A DNA stretch of 64,000 nucleotides from Leuctra nigra (taxonomy: Eukaryota; Arthropoda; Insecta; Plecoptera; Leuctridae), in contig OW203768.1 in NCBI GenBank assembly GCA_934045905.1, forward strand, positions 26,503,060 through 26,567,059, read 5' to 3'. Position 1 is the first letter of the stretch. Every line of letters begins with the position of its first letter. The position numbers and the translations under genes were made by a program. Below the pieces are notes generated by a model. That model was not told the origin of the DNA, did no database searches, and was given only the letters and a program-made list of their open reading frames with translations. This document shows, piece after piece, positions 20,976 to 33,128 of the stretch.

Positions 20976-21871
20976 TCATCTCCAATCGTATCGCAAAAAG
21001 TGTCTACAAAACGCAGCAAAATCGCTCGCGCTTGCAGCACCTTAACTGAAATTTTCTGATATTTCAGTGAATTTTCTTTGCAAATACTTAAAGGACCAGT
21101 GAACCCAAAAATCAAAATTTTACTATCATTGATGTTCGGGGATTTAAACACATTGGCGCAGTGTTGAAACATCCAGCCTAACGCGTATGGTCTTGAAATG
21201 ATACATAAAAGAATGACCTTCCGAAACTTGGCGAGTCAGTATTACAGTGTAACATTGATTTTCATCTTCAAATATTCGGTGTGAGTAAACTACGTGCAAC
21301 CCAGGATAGAGCTTTTGATGAAAAGAACAAACAAATATTCCTCTTCCTAGCCATATTTTATTGAAAATTATAGCGCTTATCATTTACCTGCAATTAATAA
21401 AATCTCATATTATGCTCCACTTTATATTTTACCAGCTGGTACTTGAGAGTGTAAATATCGCGTTTTGTTATGAATTCTGCATGCTTGCAACCTTTTGACC
21501 CCGCCTTAGGCTGAGAATTTGAGTCACAATCCCTCCCCGCCACCCGAGTTCTTAGAATCTTGACGAATAAAAGTCAACACAGATGAATTTACGATCGAAA
21601 TGAGATCACTTTTGAAGGTATTTAAACACACTTTATGACCGTCAACCACACAATGTTTGTATTTCAAATGTACACTCAATTAAGTGAAAAATGGCACACG
21701 AGGTCATTCTTTTCAAACACAATTTTCAAGTTTATAAATAATTTTTTTTTCTAATTTTCTGCTTGTCACAAATCAAAAACTATTGATCAATAACAGTAGT
21801 GATTAGTGTCAGGTACGATTAGAAAAAAATATGGTGTACAGGTTAACAGGGGCTTTAAAAGAAACTGAAGT
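20976..21871. other. Intron 4, no element recognised
   Basis: Mostly AT-rich. The ORFs on the - strand are short and carry no recognisable domain. Confidence 0.5.
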
Positions 21872-21882
21872 GTTAAAAAATA

Positions 21883-22325
21883 GATTAGATTAGATAAATA
21901 GGATTTAACGGCGCGTCAACGACGAGGTTATATTGCGCACATTAATTATTTTACTTTAAACTTTGTTGAATTAAGTGGAGGACATGGGGAGGGGTACCTA
22001 ACGGGCCCGATCCGGGGGAATCCAGCACTGGTGGGAAGGTCAGTCCGGAATGGGGACGGATCGGGGGGTGTGAGGATTCGGGCCGGCGGAACCCGATTTC
22101 AGGGGGATCACCACCTCGAGGGGGAAAGCCGGCCCGATTGGGAGCGCAAATTCAAGGGAGGGCAAGGTTAGGCCAACCCTGGCTGCTCTTTGTCTGGACC
22201 TCACCACTGACCTGTCCGGCATGGGTAGCCCTTACACATGAGCATATGCTCGCCGGCGTAGCTGCAATGGATCGTTGGCCAACACAAACCCCACCACCGC
22301 GATAAGGTGGCAGCCGTCGGTGGGG
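21883..22325 (-). mobile_element. (TAATC)n-tailed short retroposon, copy 1
   Basis: About 443 bp, GC-rich against its surroundings, and flanked by an 11-bp TSD GTTAAAAAATA (21872-21882 and 22326-22336). On the - strand it starts CCCACCGACGGCTGCCACC, contains GTTGGCCAACGATCC and CGCGCCGTTAAATCC, and ends in TAATC repeats. The same unit is inserted at 31735-32188 in the opposite orientation. Too short for a LINE ORF. I see no tRNA or 5S head, so the promoter type is open. Confidence 0.85.
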
Positions 22326-22336
22326 GTTAAAAAATA

Positions 22337-22793
22337 TAAATAGTTTTTTTTATTGTTTAAAATACCATGATTGATAAATAAACTAAAACTTGAAATCTAG
22401 AAGTAGCAATGAAATGCCCATACACAGTCTCGTCAGTACACATTAAACAAAAATATAAAAATTATAAAATGTGACTCACACACACATGTGACTCTTAATA
22501 ATCATTAAAATAACTATTCAATTTAAAAAAATATATTGAAAAGCATTTTATTAATTTTTTTTGTGATGATCCAATGATCACGTAAGTAAGTTTTAACTCT
22601 GTATAGACCATATATTAAACAAAATTGATTTGTCAGTATAATTCCCCCAAAATATATTTTCAAATAATTTATTTGAGTTCAAAGAACTGAAGTTTGTGAG
22701 CGTGACTTATGTTTTAATACTGGCTGCCCGTAATAAACAATTGTACGCAATAAAATATGCACGATATGTTATGCTATTTGTTATCTCCTCCAG
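22337..22793. other. Intron 4 end
   Basis: AT-rich. It ends in TTGTTATCTCCTCCAG, a good polypyrimidine tract and acceptor for the next WSC exon. Confidence 0.5.
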
Positions 22794-22936
22794 GTCTGAG
22801 TGCTTCTGTGGTGATGATTTACCAACGACTCCAATTGACTCTGTCAACTGCTACTTTGATTGCCCAGTCAATGATCCATTCACATGTGGAGGAGACTTTG
22901 CTTTGGATGTGTTCGCGATAGATCACATAGAACCTG
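22794..22936 (+). CDS. WSC domain 2, second half exon
   Basis: 143 bp with acceptor CTCCTCCAG (ends 22793) and donor GTGAAT (22937, weaker than the others). Phase 2 in, phase 1 out. The peptide carries SECFCGDDLP, VNCYFDCPV and FTCGGDFALDVF. Cysteine spacing matches the other three second-half exons. It completes domain 2 with eight cysteines. The last base G joins TG of exon 51350 to give Val, but that partner is 28.4 kb away, so an unseen exon between cannot be excluded. Confidence 0.87.
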
Positions 22937-23620
22937 GTGAATATTATGTTGCTGTCTGTTTGCATGTCAGGCTTAGTGTGGTAAGCGTTGCCAAATCGAT
23001 TGGGGCGCATTCCAAAAAAAAGTTTCTTCTTGCTCCGACATGTGTTACAAGCTGTATGAATAAACTAACAAAAGAAGTGATATCCCAGAAGAAAACACTC
23101 CGTGTAAGTCTCTAAGTCTCTTTACTTTAAGGTAGTACCTTCATTATACATATACAAAAAAATAAAAATCTTGAAATTACAAGTTCAGAAAACGTTTTCC
23201 TACATTTCAACTATATTTAAGTATAAATGAATCATAAAATGTCATTTAACTTGCAACCCCTGTCGTATAGCGAGGTTTCAATTTATTGCCTTCCGAGAAT
23301 GAACAAAACTGTAACACATGAGGTATAGGGAAATCATTTAGTTTTTGGTTTAGTTTTTGGTTGATAACTTTTAAAATAGCACACGTTGGTATTGTTTTCA
23401 ATTTTTTTCCTAATAGAATGTCCAACTATCTATCTAGAAATCAGTTTTTTGAAAAACGTTGAACCTCAGTAAAATTAAAAACTCAAAAATAGCATGAAAA
23501 TCGTCATGATTTTAATAGCCCCCAATTGACTACATGTTAAAAATAGGAATTGATAACTACAATATCTCAAAATCTAGACACGAGAAGTTGTTCATATTTC
23601 ACAGCATCGTGTAAATAGTG
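22937..23620. repeat. Intron 5 start; repeat shared with 57.7-58.1 kb
   Basis: Bases 23205-23600 match 57745-58140 in direct orientation (AACTTGCAACYCCTGTC, TTATTGCCTTCCGAGAATG, GCACACGTTGGTATTG). Bases 23030-23110 carry a fragment of the palindromic module start (AGTGATATCCCAGAAG). No gene. Confidence 0.7.
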
Positions 23621-24973
23621 ACCATAAAAAACACTCCGTGTAAAAATACCAGCCAAGTCTCTTCAACTATAAAAAATAGATGAAATCTAAAAAATCAGCA
23701 CTGAAAAGTAGTGATATCAAAAAATGGGCCAAGTCAAAACTTAATTTTAAAAACCAAAATATAATTGGCGCATCGTGTATATAAATAGTATAGAAGTATA
23801 TGCCAAAAATCAAATGTACCTATAAATATATATAATATACCTATATTGCTCTTAAAAACGATGCGCCAAGTATATTTTGGTTTTTAAAATTAAGTTTTGA
23901 CTTGGCCCATTTTTTGATATCACTACTTTTCAGTGCTGATTTTTAAGATTTCATCTATTTTTTTATAGTTGAAGAAACTTGGCTGGTATTTTTACACGGA
24001 GTGTTTTTTTATGGGGATATCACAACTTTTTTTAGTTTATTTAAACAGCTTGTAACACATATCGAAGAAACAATGACTAATTCCTTTAAAAAAATAAGCC
24101 ATTTCCAATTTGGTTACTAAGAAAAGTTGCGTTTGGTAACAAAATATGCTTAAAGTAATATTCCATGAAGAAAAGCGAAAGATTCGTTCAAATCGGTCCA
24201 GCCGTTTTCGAGATATGGCATCACTTCCGGTTATCCCGGTTTTCGGTTCATGGCGGCTGAAATCACTGGCACCTAGAATGTATTTATATAAATATTTTGT
24301 ATCAGTATAAGCCTTCTGAATATGTAGTTATTGGAGTAAGAGGTGATTCAAGACTGATTCCTCATGTTATAACGTCATTTCCGGTTTCGGTAATAGTACA
24401 TTTATTTTTTGACTATTGCATTTTCATATATAAGCCCGCCTAAATCGTTTGACGCTAGTGTCGTTCAGATCGGTTAAGCCTGGTTCGAGATATGACGTCA
24501 CTTCCGGTTTCAAAATGGCGACTACCGGTTGGTTTTATAAAAAGCCACCTCGGACGCTAAAAGTGCACATATGGTAAAAATTTCAGATCGATCGGTTCAG
24601 CCGTTTAGGCTGTGGCGGTGATAGCAGTGTTTCCTGATATCATCATCATCATCATCATCATCTGAAGAAGAAGAAGAAGAAGAAGATGAAAGTGATGTAA
24701 TTTCACGGTTTTCACGGCCCTCTAGTTCGCAAATGGTAAAACCTATTGTTGGCTCATTTGGAATATTTGGTAGTGTGGGCCATAGCTCCAAATTAAAATA
24801 TTTCTCAACAATGTGATATTCCCATTTTTGAGATCCAGTAGGCCGAAAATGCCATGTTGTTGCTTACAGTAAAAGTGTTTGGTCTGCTCCTCAGTTTGTT
24901 AGGCATTTACGGTATGTTGAGTGTGTGTGAGTGTACGGTACGACTTGGCTGGGTGGAGCGACCGCTCCACTAG
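23621..24973 (+). mobile_element. Composite repeat, copy C (body shortened)
   Basis: Module 23621-24016 is followed by a body with TTCCGG/CATGGCGG motifs (24230-24530), (ATC)n and (GAA)n microsatellites at 24635-24690, and the complete terminal hairpin GGAGCGACCGCTCCACTAG ending at 24973. Confidence 0.75.
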
Positions 24974-26045
24974 ATTATTGATACCTCTGCCAAAAATAGG
25001 CTTATTTGGAAGATATGAGATATCAGTTGTGCTACCTTAAAGAAAAACCAACGCCGAAAAGGAGTATTATCAAAAAAGAAGAAAAGTCAATGACATTTCG
25101 AAATATTTAATCGTATCTTTTAAATAAATTTTATAAACACCGGAAAGACTTTAATAAAGCACTTCACGCATCGTTTTTTTTAAATTAATTTTTCTATTCA
25201 TAAACATGCCATTTATATGCAACCGCCATTTAGAATTTTCTAGAATAATGGGACACATCTTTTCAATTAAATATTTAACATAAGTAAAATAGTTTATATT
25301 TAAATGTACGCAATGAAACTTGGTGCCTTTTTTGCAATAATTACACAATAGTTAGGTGTGTATCACTCCGTAATATTGTTTCGTGGTCAACATAATATGC
25401 GTTAAATCTTCTCGTTATGAAACAATTGCTGTTATTCTACATTTTAAAACAATACATTTAACAAAGAACACAGTGGATTAAGATTGAATTTTTGTTAAAA
25501 TTTTAAATTTTATACACAATTGACACTTCTAAAATATGTAATATTGTTCCATAGATAGTAAGTAATTATTTGACTATACGGTTCATCAAAGGTTTCATGA
25601 TTTTCCTCAGTCAAGATAAAATTATGAAAAGGTTCCCTTCTAATATCAAAATTAACAGTGCTAGAAATAATCCACTCGTATTACTACATTCTTGGATTAA
25701 TCCATCTACTCTTATTACTTATCTATTACAACATGGAATCTTTCTTCATTCATTTGTCATCGCCATTGACAAAATTACGAATAGCCATTGCCAAATGTAG
25801 CTTGATTCAAAGATACTGGCTCTAATAAAAGATTAAAATGTACTTGTAAATTTCTTTCCACTTTCCCAAGTCCTTTTGTAAAGTATTTCTCGGTGATTAT
25901 ACTTTTATTCCAAAAATACGATTAAATATTTGGAAATGTCATTGATTTGGCTCCTATTTTGATATAATTCCTTTTCAGTGGTGATTTTTTTAATAGTAAA
26001 GAGATTTGGCTGCCTTTTTTTACACGAAGTGTTTTTTTCTGGGAT
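24974..26045. repeat. Long palindromic module, worn
   Basis: The left arm is around 25040-25180 (GAAAAGGAGTATTATCA, GACATTTCGAAATATTTAATC). The right arm is 25890-26045 (TTTCTCGGTGATTATACTTTTATT, GTGTTTTTTTCTGGGAT). The interior resembles the interiors of the long modules at 27.0-28.1 and 59.2-60.3 kb. Reading frames inside are not genes. Confidence 0.65.
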
Positions 26046-26976
26046 CTAGTGGAGCGGTCGCTCCACCCAGCCAAGTCGTACGGTACACTCACACTCACTC
26101 AACATACTGTAAATGCCTAATAAACTGAGGAGCAGACCAAACACTTTTACTGTAAGCAACAACATGGCATTTTCGGCCTACTGGATCTCAACATTGGAAA
26201 ATCTCACATTGTTGCGAAATATCTTAATTTCGAGCTATGGCCCACCCCACCCCCTATACCAAATTTGGGAACAACAGGTTATGTCATTTGCGAGCAAGAT
26301 GGCCGTGAAAACAGTGAAATTACACCCCTTTTAAAAGCTATCTGATGATGATGATGATGATTCAGATATCAGGAAACACTGTTGACAGGGCCACAGCCTA
26401 AACGGGTTAACCGATCGATCTGAAATTTTTACCACGTGTGCACTTTTGGCGTCTAAGGTGCCTTTTGCTATAACCGGTTTTATGCCGCCATTTAGAAACC
26501 GGAAGTGACGTCATATCTCGAAAACGGCTGAACCGATCGAAACAAAATTTGCGCCAATCGATTCAGACGGTCATCTATATGAAACATCAATAGTCGAAAT
26601 AGAAATGCACTATTACTAAAACCGGAAATGACGCCATAACAATGCCAAATCTGACTAAAACTATCTCTTATAACAATAAATACATATTCAGAAGGCTTAT
26701 AATGTTACATAACATTTAAGATACAGATATTAGGTGGCAGTGATGTCAGCCGCCATTTTGAAAACTGGAAGTGATGCGATAACTCGAGAACAGTTGGACC
26801 GATTGAAACGATGCTTTCGCAATTCATCATGGAATATAATTTTAAGCTTACATTTAGAACCAAACACAATTCTTCTTAGCAACCAAACCACAAAGGCGTA
26901 TTTTTTTAAAGGAATTATGGTCATTGGTGAAACAATGTTACAAGTTATCAGAATAAACTGAAAAAAGGAGTGATAT
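26046..26976 (-). mobile_element. Composite repeat, copy D, reversed body
   Basis: It starts with the complement of the terminal hairpin (CTAGTGGAGCGGTCGCTCC) right against the preceding module. It then runs through GGTGGGCC-type text, ATGATGATG, and ACCGGAAGTGACGTCA at about 26500, to AAAGGAGTGATAT at 26976. Together with copy C it makes a mirror-image arrangement. Confidence 0.75.
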
Positions 26977-28058
26977 CCCCATAAAAAACACTCCGTGTAA
27001 AAATACCGGCCAAGTCTCTTTACTTTAAAAAAATTCAACACTGAAAAGGAGTGATATCAAAAAAGGAGCCAAGTCAATGACATTTCCAAATATTTAATCG
27101 TATCTTTGAAATAAAAGTATAAACACTGAGAAATACCTTACAAAAGGACTTGGCGCATCGTTTTTTTAAAGACATCTTTCTATCCTAAAAGTGGAAAGAA
27201 ATGTACAAGTTTAAGTACTTTTCCTCTTTCAATTAGAGCCATCAAGCTATACTCAAGCTATGAATCAAGCTACTTTTAGTAATTGCTATTTTATAGTTTT
27301 GTCAATGGCGATAGAAGAAAGATTTCATGTTGTAATAGATAAGTGATATGGTAAAAGAATTAAATAACAAGGAAGTGCGCTCATATATATTCTTATAACA
27401 CTGTTAATATGGTAATATTAGAAGGGTATCTTTTCATAATATGATCTTGACTCTGAGGGAAATCATGAAACGTTGTCAAATAAATTACTAACTATCGATA
27501 GAACAATATTACATATTTTTCAAGTGTAAAGTGTATAAAGTTAAAAATGTTAAAGAAATTCAATGTGCCGTCACTGTGTACTTCGTGAAATGTACTATTA
27601 TAAATTGCGGATTAATAGAAATTTATTTCATGATGAGAAGGTATAACGCATGAGACTTAATTAATATGTTGACCACGAAATAATATTACGAAGATATCTA
27701 TTGTGTACATAGGCAAAAAGTTTCATGTGTACATATTCAAATAGAAAATTATTTACAGTAGGTATATATAATATGTAATTGAAAGATGTGTCCCTATTAT
27801 GATAAAAGTTCTTAATGACGGTTGTATAAAAATGGCATATTACGCTTATGAATAGAAAAATGTCTTTAAAAAAACGATGCGCCAAGTCCTTTTGTAAAGT
27901 ATTTCTCGGTGTTTATACTTTTATTTCAAAGATACGATTAAATATTTGGAAATGTCATTGACTTGGCTCCTTTTTTGATATCACTCCTTTTCGGTGTTGA
28001 ATTTTTTTAAAGTAAAGAGACTTGGCTGGTATTTTGACACGGAGTGTTTTTTATGGGG
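26977..28058. repeat. Long palindromic module (1.08 kb)
   Basis: The ends CCCCATAAAAAACACTCCG and GGAGTGTTTTTTATGGGG enclose arms of about 180 bp carrying AGGAGCCAAGTCAATGAC and TTGGCGCATCG. The middle is about 700 bp of AT-rich DNA. Confidence 0.8.
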
Positions 28059-28099
28059 ATACAATTCACAGTACATATAGATGATTATCATTTATCAGA

Positions 28100-30480
28100 C
28101 TAACCTCTTTAAAAAAAATTACGATTAATACACTTCTTTTGAGCTGCGTATAATCGAATTTCGACAAAAAATTCGAACAGTGTAACGATTTTCTTACAAC
28201 AGCAATGTTTTTGAAAATTGCACACATCGAACTAAGTGGTTTAAGTTATGTGAAATATTCAGCTCGAAGTACGAAGTAGTATCATCACGGCGATGTCTCT
28301 CCAATTGTGTGACTTTTTGCGCCAAAAGGTAAAATTAAACTCGTTATGATAATTCTTCTGCTACCCTCGAAGTAAAATGCAAGGAAAGTTCTTCCAATAT
28401 AAATATTTTGCTTCTAAAAGCCGTGAAATTAACTGTCAAAACTTGTTGTTTTGTATATATATTATTGTAATAATGAAACCACCCGTATTGAAAAGTCCAT
28501 TATTATTTTTCAGTATTTCCAATTGTTGAATATCCAAGGAAACCTCCTCGATCTTCTGCTAGCCTGATACAAAAATAAATTTTATATCGATAATGATAGA
28601 ATTTTGAGTTTAAAAAGGCGAGAAATTAACAGTTAAAACTTGTCGTTTGGTTTATATTATTGTAATAATGAAACCACCTGTCGATCATTTTGAAAAGTTC
28701 ATTATTATTTTCAGTATTTCCAAATGTTGCATTTCTAAGGAAACCTCCTCGATCTTCTGCTAGCCTGATACAAAAATAAATTTCATTTTGAAAATGATAG
28801 AATTTTGAGTTTAAAAAGGCGTGAAATTAACAGTCAAAACTTGTCGTTTGGTTTATATTATTGTAATAATGAAACCACCTGTTAATCTTTTTGAAAAATC
28901 AATTATTAATATTCAAAATTATTTTTTACTGTTGTAGAGCGAATACACCTCATAGACATCATTTTGGCGGGAAATTCTTTAAGTAAATAATGAGAACGAT
29001 GATGTCATTTCCATGTCTCCAACAATGTATTTCCATCGTGAATGCTTTGTTGCCATTCAATACAGAATATTTAGATGGCATTATCATTTTTCCTGTTATA
29101 ATATTATACGAATTTAGATAAATTTTGAAACCTGCGGGATTTGGCTCAGAGGGTAGAACACAAAGAATCAGCAATATTATAATCTGTTTATTACAAAGAA
29201 AATAAATGTTCATTGATGTGAAAGGAGCAATCAAAATTATTATGTATAATATTACGTTCGATACGTCAGCCGTAGTGATGATGTCGCTTTGCGTGAAGTA
29301 AACAGTAGATGGCGTTGACCCTCGAGCAGTAGGTCTATTGAACTCCTGTTCAACAGCAGTTGAGTGACCGGATATGTCACCCCTTCAGTCGCGATGTGAT
29401 GATGTCTGGGTAACCCCTTTGGTTACCAGGACGTCCAGCAGGCTGTGCACAAGGAGTGACCTCCTCGGGCAGTTGGTTCAAGTTGGCTCAGGCTGATGAC
29501 GCTCGTGGCTGCAGACTCGTCGGATCCTCCCGGAGTGTGCAAGTCACTGACTTTAATACTTTTATATGTTGAAAAACTTGAAAACTTTTCAGTTGATCAG
29601 TTTGATGGACTTGATCACGTCGGCACTGTCCCGCTGAAGTTATTCTACATTCGCGCCTACTGGTTCACGAGACAGGTCTCACTGCCTGAGAAAACTCCGA
29701 CTGATGAAGTTTGGCTGGTAGCTTGACGTTTTATACCCTCTCACCTCGGTTTACCGCCAAAGAATATGATTGGTTGGTTTCGTACACGTGGTAGCTATTT
29801 TTAGGCATTCTGCCATCTCGGAAACGCGCGAAACGACTTTCTTTCTGCACGTAAGCCCATGCTTTTCTTGGAATCACTGAAAACTAGTCTGGCTGACTGG
29901 TTTTGTAGCGTTATCACAATGACTGGTTCACTTGTTATTACGTGGTGACATCACAATTTAGGTAAGGTCACATACTTTTTATATGGATTCACTCACTTTC
30001 TTGATATAATTGCACATTGTTAAACTTATTTGATTGCTCGTTATATTTTTGTCTATATTTTGATTGCTATTGAATTTTAAGATTGTAAGTTTACATAATG
30101 ATTCTAAATAATTACTTTGTGTTCAGTTAACCTTGACTCTAAGAATGCCATGCTACAAGCTTGTTCATTCTTTAAACCTACTTCAAGCAAACATTATTAT
30201 TTTTAAAGTTAATTTTCTAACCTAGATAGGCCAACTTGTTACAATTTCTTGAAAACTATTCGTACCATAAGAAAAATAATATGCACTATATTATTATTTA
30301 GGGAAATCTCCAATTTCATAAAATATATTTTATTCAGAAAACCATCTATCACGAGACTTCCCTATTAAGATAAAGATTAATTAAGATGCAAAGTTGTTAC
30401 ACATCTTCAAGAAAGGGCATAAGTCCATTTGTTGTGATTCAGAGAAAACATTGATGAACTGTCCTGGACTGATGCCCTTT
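28100..30480. repeat. Paralogous segment 1 (with 28.4-28.9 kb tandem repeats)
   Basis: Stretches 28140-29110 and 30246-30470 match 44220-45600 and 45625-45840 in the same order (GTGAAATATTCAGC-like, CAAGGAAAGTTCTTCC, GGCGGGAAAT, AAGAAAGGGCAT). The match is interrupted by about 1.13 kb (29118-30246) found only here. That extra piece has a GC-richer core (29270-29730) but no domain I recognise. Confidence 0.75.
28432..28930 (+). repeat. Tandem repeat, ~200-bp unit, about 3 units (187 and 201 bp spacing)
   Basis: Unit starts (GTGAAATTAAC...CAAAACTTGTCG) lie at 28432, 28619 and 28820. Each unit also carries ATAATGAAACCACC, CTGCTAGCCTGATAC and GATAGAATTTTGAG. Confidence 0.85.
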
Positions 30481-30969
30481 CCTGCAAAATTTCGTCAATT
30501 AAGAGCGTATTTTAGCCATTAAGAGTACTGGGACTGACGCCCCTTGCTAAAATATGTGTCTACAAGAGGCGATTTTTTTTTAAAAGTCGATTTCACTTTT
30601 TTGGACTAATGCATTTTCTTGAATAAGTGATTCATTTATTATTTTCTACGTTTCACAAGGAATTTGCAACAGCGAAAAATCTATATTCTATTAAGAATTC
30701 CTATTTTCCACACTAATTTTGGCTAGTTTTCTGGCACTACCTCGTCCTCACCTCATAACAATAGAGGGCCAAAGAAACTCCACATTTCTGAGGGAGATAC
30801 AGCATTTTATTGGCGATTGTATTTTGGCATTTGCCCTCGGGCGCTGAAAGGTCCTTGTAGAACGTCATGTATTCTGAAACCCATTGAATAATCAAGCTAT
30901 TGAATGACTTAAATTTATTTGGATTCTGAGATGCTTATTTGCTAGTTATGCATTTATTACGTAACACTT
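30481..30969. other. Intron 5, nothing recognised
   Basis: AT-rich; no ORF or repeat boundary supported. Confidence 0.5.
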
Positions 30970-31140
30970 TGGAATTATTAAGCGAGCGCTTCTTTGAGAC
31001 TCCATTGCTCCTCTTTCTCCGTTTCTTTTTTCTGAGTTGACCTGCACTGCCCAGGTCAAACCGTTCAACAGAAAGGTTCTATCTGAACATTTGTAGCCAC
31101 AAGTCACAAGAGCGGTCTGTTCTGAACAGGACAATGAGAT
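30970..31140 (+). repeat. HINE 5' end fragment
   Basis: TTAAGCGAGCGCTTC, then GAGACTCCATT and CTGCACTGCCCAGGTCAAACCG, match the HINE head. The second AGCGAGCG repeat is lost. No matching 3' end close by. Confidence 0.55.
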
Positions 31141-31325
31141 TATTTGACAATTAAAACTGAAATCGTTTTACTAATCAACATCACATTTTGTATGGTCATT
31201 AATAATAATAATAATAATAAGTTTTATTGCTCTACAAATTGTATATATACAGGTGGCAGAGATACTATCAACTAAAGTTATATTAAGACAATTGAAATGA
31301 CATAATTATTAATAATAAATATAAA

Positions 31326-31734
31326 CTAAGATACATCGAGGAACAATCTCATCTCCGCGAGTGTTTCCGGTAACGTTGAAAAACTTAGTTCGTTCGACTC
31401 TTGAAATCCAATATCGGCGTGTGAGTTTCGTGCCGCATCTAATTTCACGTTTCTTCTTCTTATCTTAAATGAGTGATCTTTTCTTCCTACATAATCGGGT
31501 TTCTTAATTCTTCGAGACAGATCCTTCCATGCTTCCACTCCAGTGAAGGCTCTGTAAATGTTGCAGAGCCTTGCTTTTCTTCTCCTATCTTGAAGCGATT
31601 CCCAACCCAAGTTCTTTATCATGTCTGAAACACTCTCTGGAACTTGCCTCATGGTCAAAGTCAATTCATTTATTCCCTTTCTACCCTTCTTTGTCTTCAC
31701 TACTTCCCACTTCCTTCTTCTCATCTTTCCTGTC
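31326..31734 (-). pseudogene. CR1-like ORF2 C-terminus (after inserted retroposon)
   Basis: It continues the RT ORF beyond the insertion: GKMRRRKWEVV, then LGWESLQDRRRKARLCNIYR and HSFKIRRRNVKLDAARNS, typical C-terminal CR1/L2-type text. The last codon before the stop is at 31329. The GTGKM at the break repeats the VTGKM of the other side, because the 13-bp target duplication lies in coding sequence. Confidence 0.85.
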
Positions 31735-32188
31735 CCCACCGACGGCTGCCACCTTATCGCGGTGGTGGGGTTTGTGTTGGCCAACGATCCATTGCAGCTA
31801 CGCCGGCGAGCATATGCTCATGTGTAAGGGTTACCCATGCCGGACAGGTCAGTGGTGAGGTCCAGACAAAGAGCAGCCAGGGTTGGCTTAACCATGTCCT
31901 CCCTTGAATTTGCGGTCCCCATCGGGCCGGCCTTCCCCCTCGAAATGGTGATCCCCCTGAAATCGGGTTCCGCCGGCCCGAATCCTTACACCTCCCGGTC
32001 CGTCCCCATTCCGGCCTGGCCTTCCCACCAGTGCTTGACTCCCCCGGATCGGGCCCGTTTGGTCAACCCCCTCCTAATGTCCTCCACTTAATTCAACAAA
32101 GTTTAAAGTAAAATAATTAATGTGCGCAATATAACCTCGTCGTTGACGCGCCGTTAAATCCTATTAATCTAATCTAATCTAATCTAAT
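31735..32188 (+). mobile_element. (TAATC)n-tailed short retroposon, copy 2
   Basis: 454 bp between perfect 13-bp duplications CATCTTTCCTGTC (31722-31734 and 32189-32201). It starts CCCACCGACGGC and ends in five TAATC-type units (32163-32188). Same family as 21883-22325. It splits the CR1-like RT gene, so it is younger than that LINE. Confidence 0.92.
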
Positions 32189-33125
32189 CATCTTTCCTGT
32201 CACTCTTCTCGCAGCCTTTCTCTGAACACTTTCCACAGCCTTTACTTGTCCTATTTTGTACGGGTCCCAAATTGACCCAGCATAATCAAGAATTGGCCTT
32301 ATCAATGTCTTGTAAGCCATATTCTTCACACATTGCGCTGTGCCTTGCAAATTTCTCATAACAAACGACAATTGCCGCAATCCCTTATTTGACACATAAC
32401 TTATCTGCTCACCCCAATTCAACCTCTTATCAAACACTATTCCTAAATATTTACAACTCTCTTCATTCTCAATCTTTGATACATCCATCCAATAACTTTC
32501 TCTTTGTTCCTCATTCTTTCTTGAAAATCGAACAAAATGACATTTATTTGCATTATTTGCCATCTTATTCTGCCTGGCCCAATCAATAACTTTATTAACG
32601 TCACTCTGAATTAGGTCTGTCTCAACAGATGAACCGTAAATGACAACATCATCAGCAAAAAGTCGACTATTTGTTAACATGCCTCCAACTAAATCATTAA
32701 TGAAAATGATGAATAGAAGTGGACCCAACACACTACCCTGTGGGACACCTGAGGTAACTTCTACTTCATTCGACAAATCAGAGCCCACTCTAACTCTTTG
32801 CGTTCTCCCCCACAGGAATGTGGCAACCCAACATAGAATTCCATCACACAAACCAGATACTTTCAATTTTTCTATTAGCTTTTGATGAGGTACTTTATCA
32901 AAAGCTTTTTCAAAATCAATAAAAATACAATCTGTATCAATTCTTTTGTCTAAATTATCTAACAAATCTTGTGTGAAACCTACAAGTTGAGATTCACACG
33001 AATGCCCATGTCTAAAGCCATGCTGTTGTGGTGCAAACCATTTCGAGCCCTCCAGAAACTCTCTCATATGATTTGCCAGAACACTCTCCATTAATTTGCA
33101 GACTACAGACGTTAGACTTATTGGC
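32174..33125 (-). pseudogene. CR1-like reverse transcriptase, catalytic part
   Basis: Frame open from RPISLTSVVCKLMESV (just after the stop at 33126-33128) through HGFRHGHSCESQL, FIDFEKAFDKVPH, SGVPQGSVLGPLLFIIFIND and the catalytic FADD (SRLFADDVVIYG) to KYLGIVFDK and DYAGSIWDPY. All main RT blocks are present. The stop replaces the Tyr of the usual NYRPISL motif. About the last 15 bases of the open frame belong to the inserted retroposon's tail. Confidence 0.9.
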
Positions 33126-33128
33126 CTT

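Noticed and set aside
22040..22222. ORF in the (TAATC)n retroposon (also 31837-32091)
   Set aside because: Open only because of GC-rich composition; lengths and frames differ between the two copies and no domain is recognisable.
26734..27041. ORFs on both strands at the copy D edge
   Set aside because: They translate repeat sequence found in other copies with stops.
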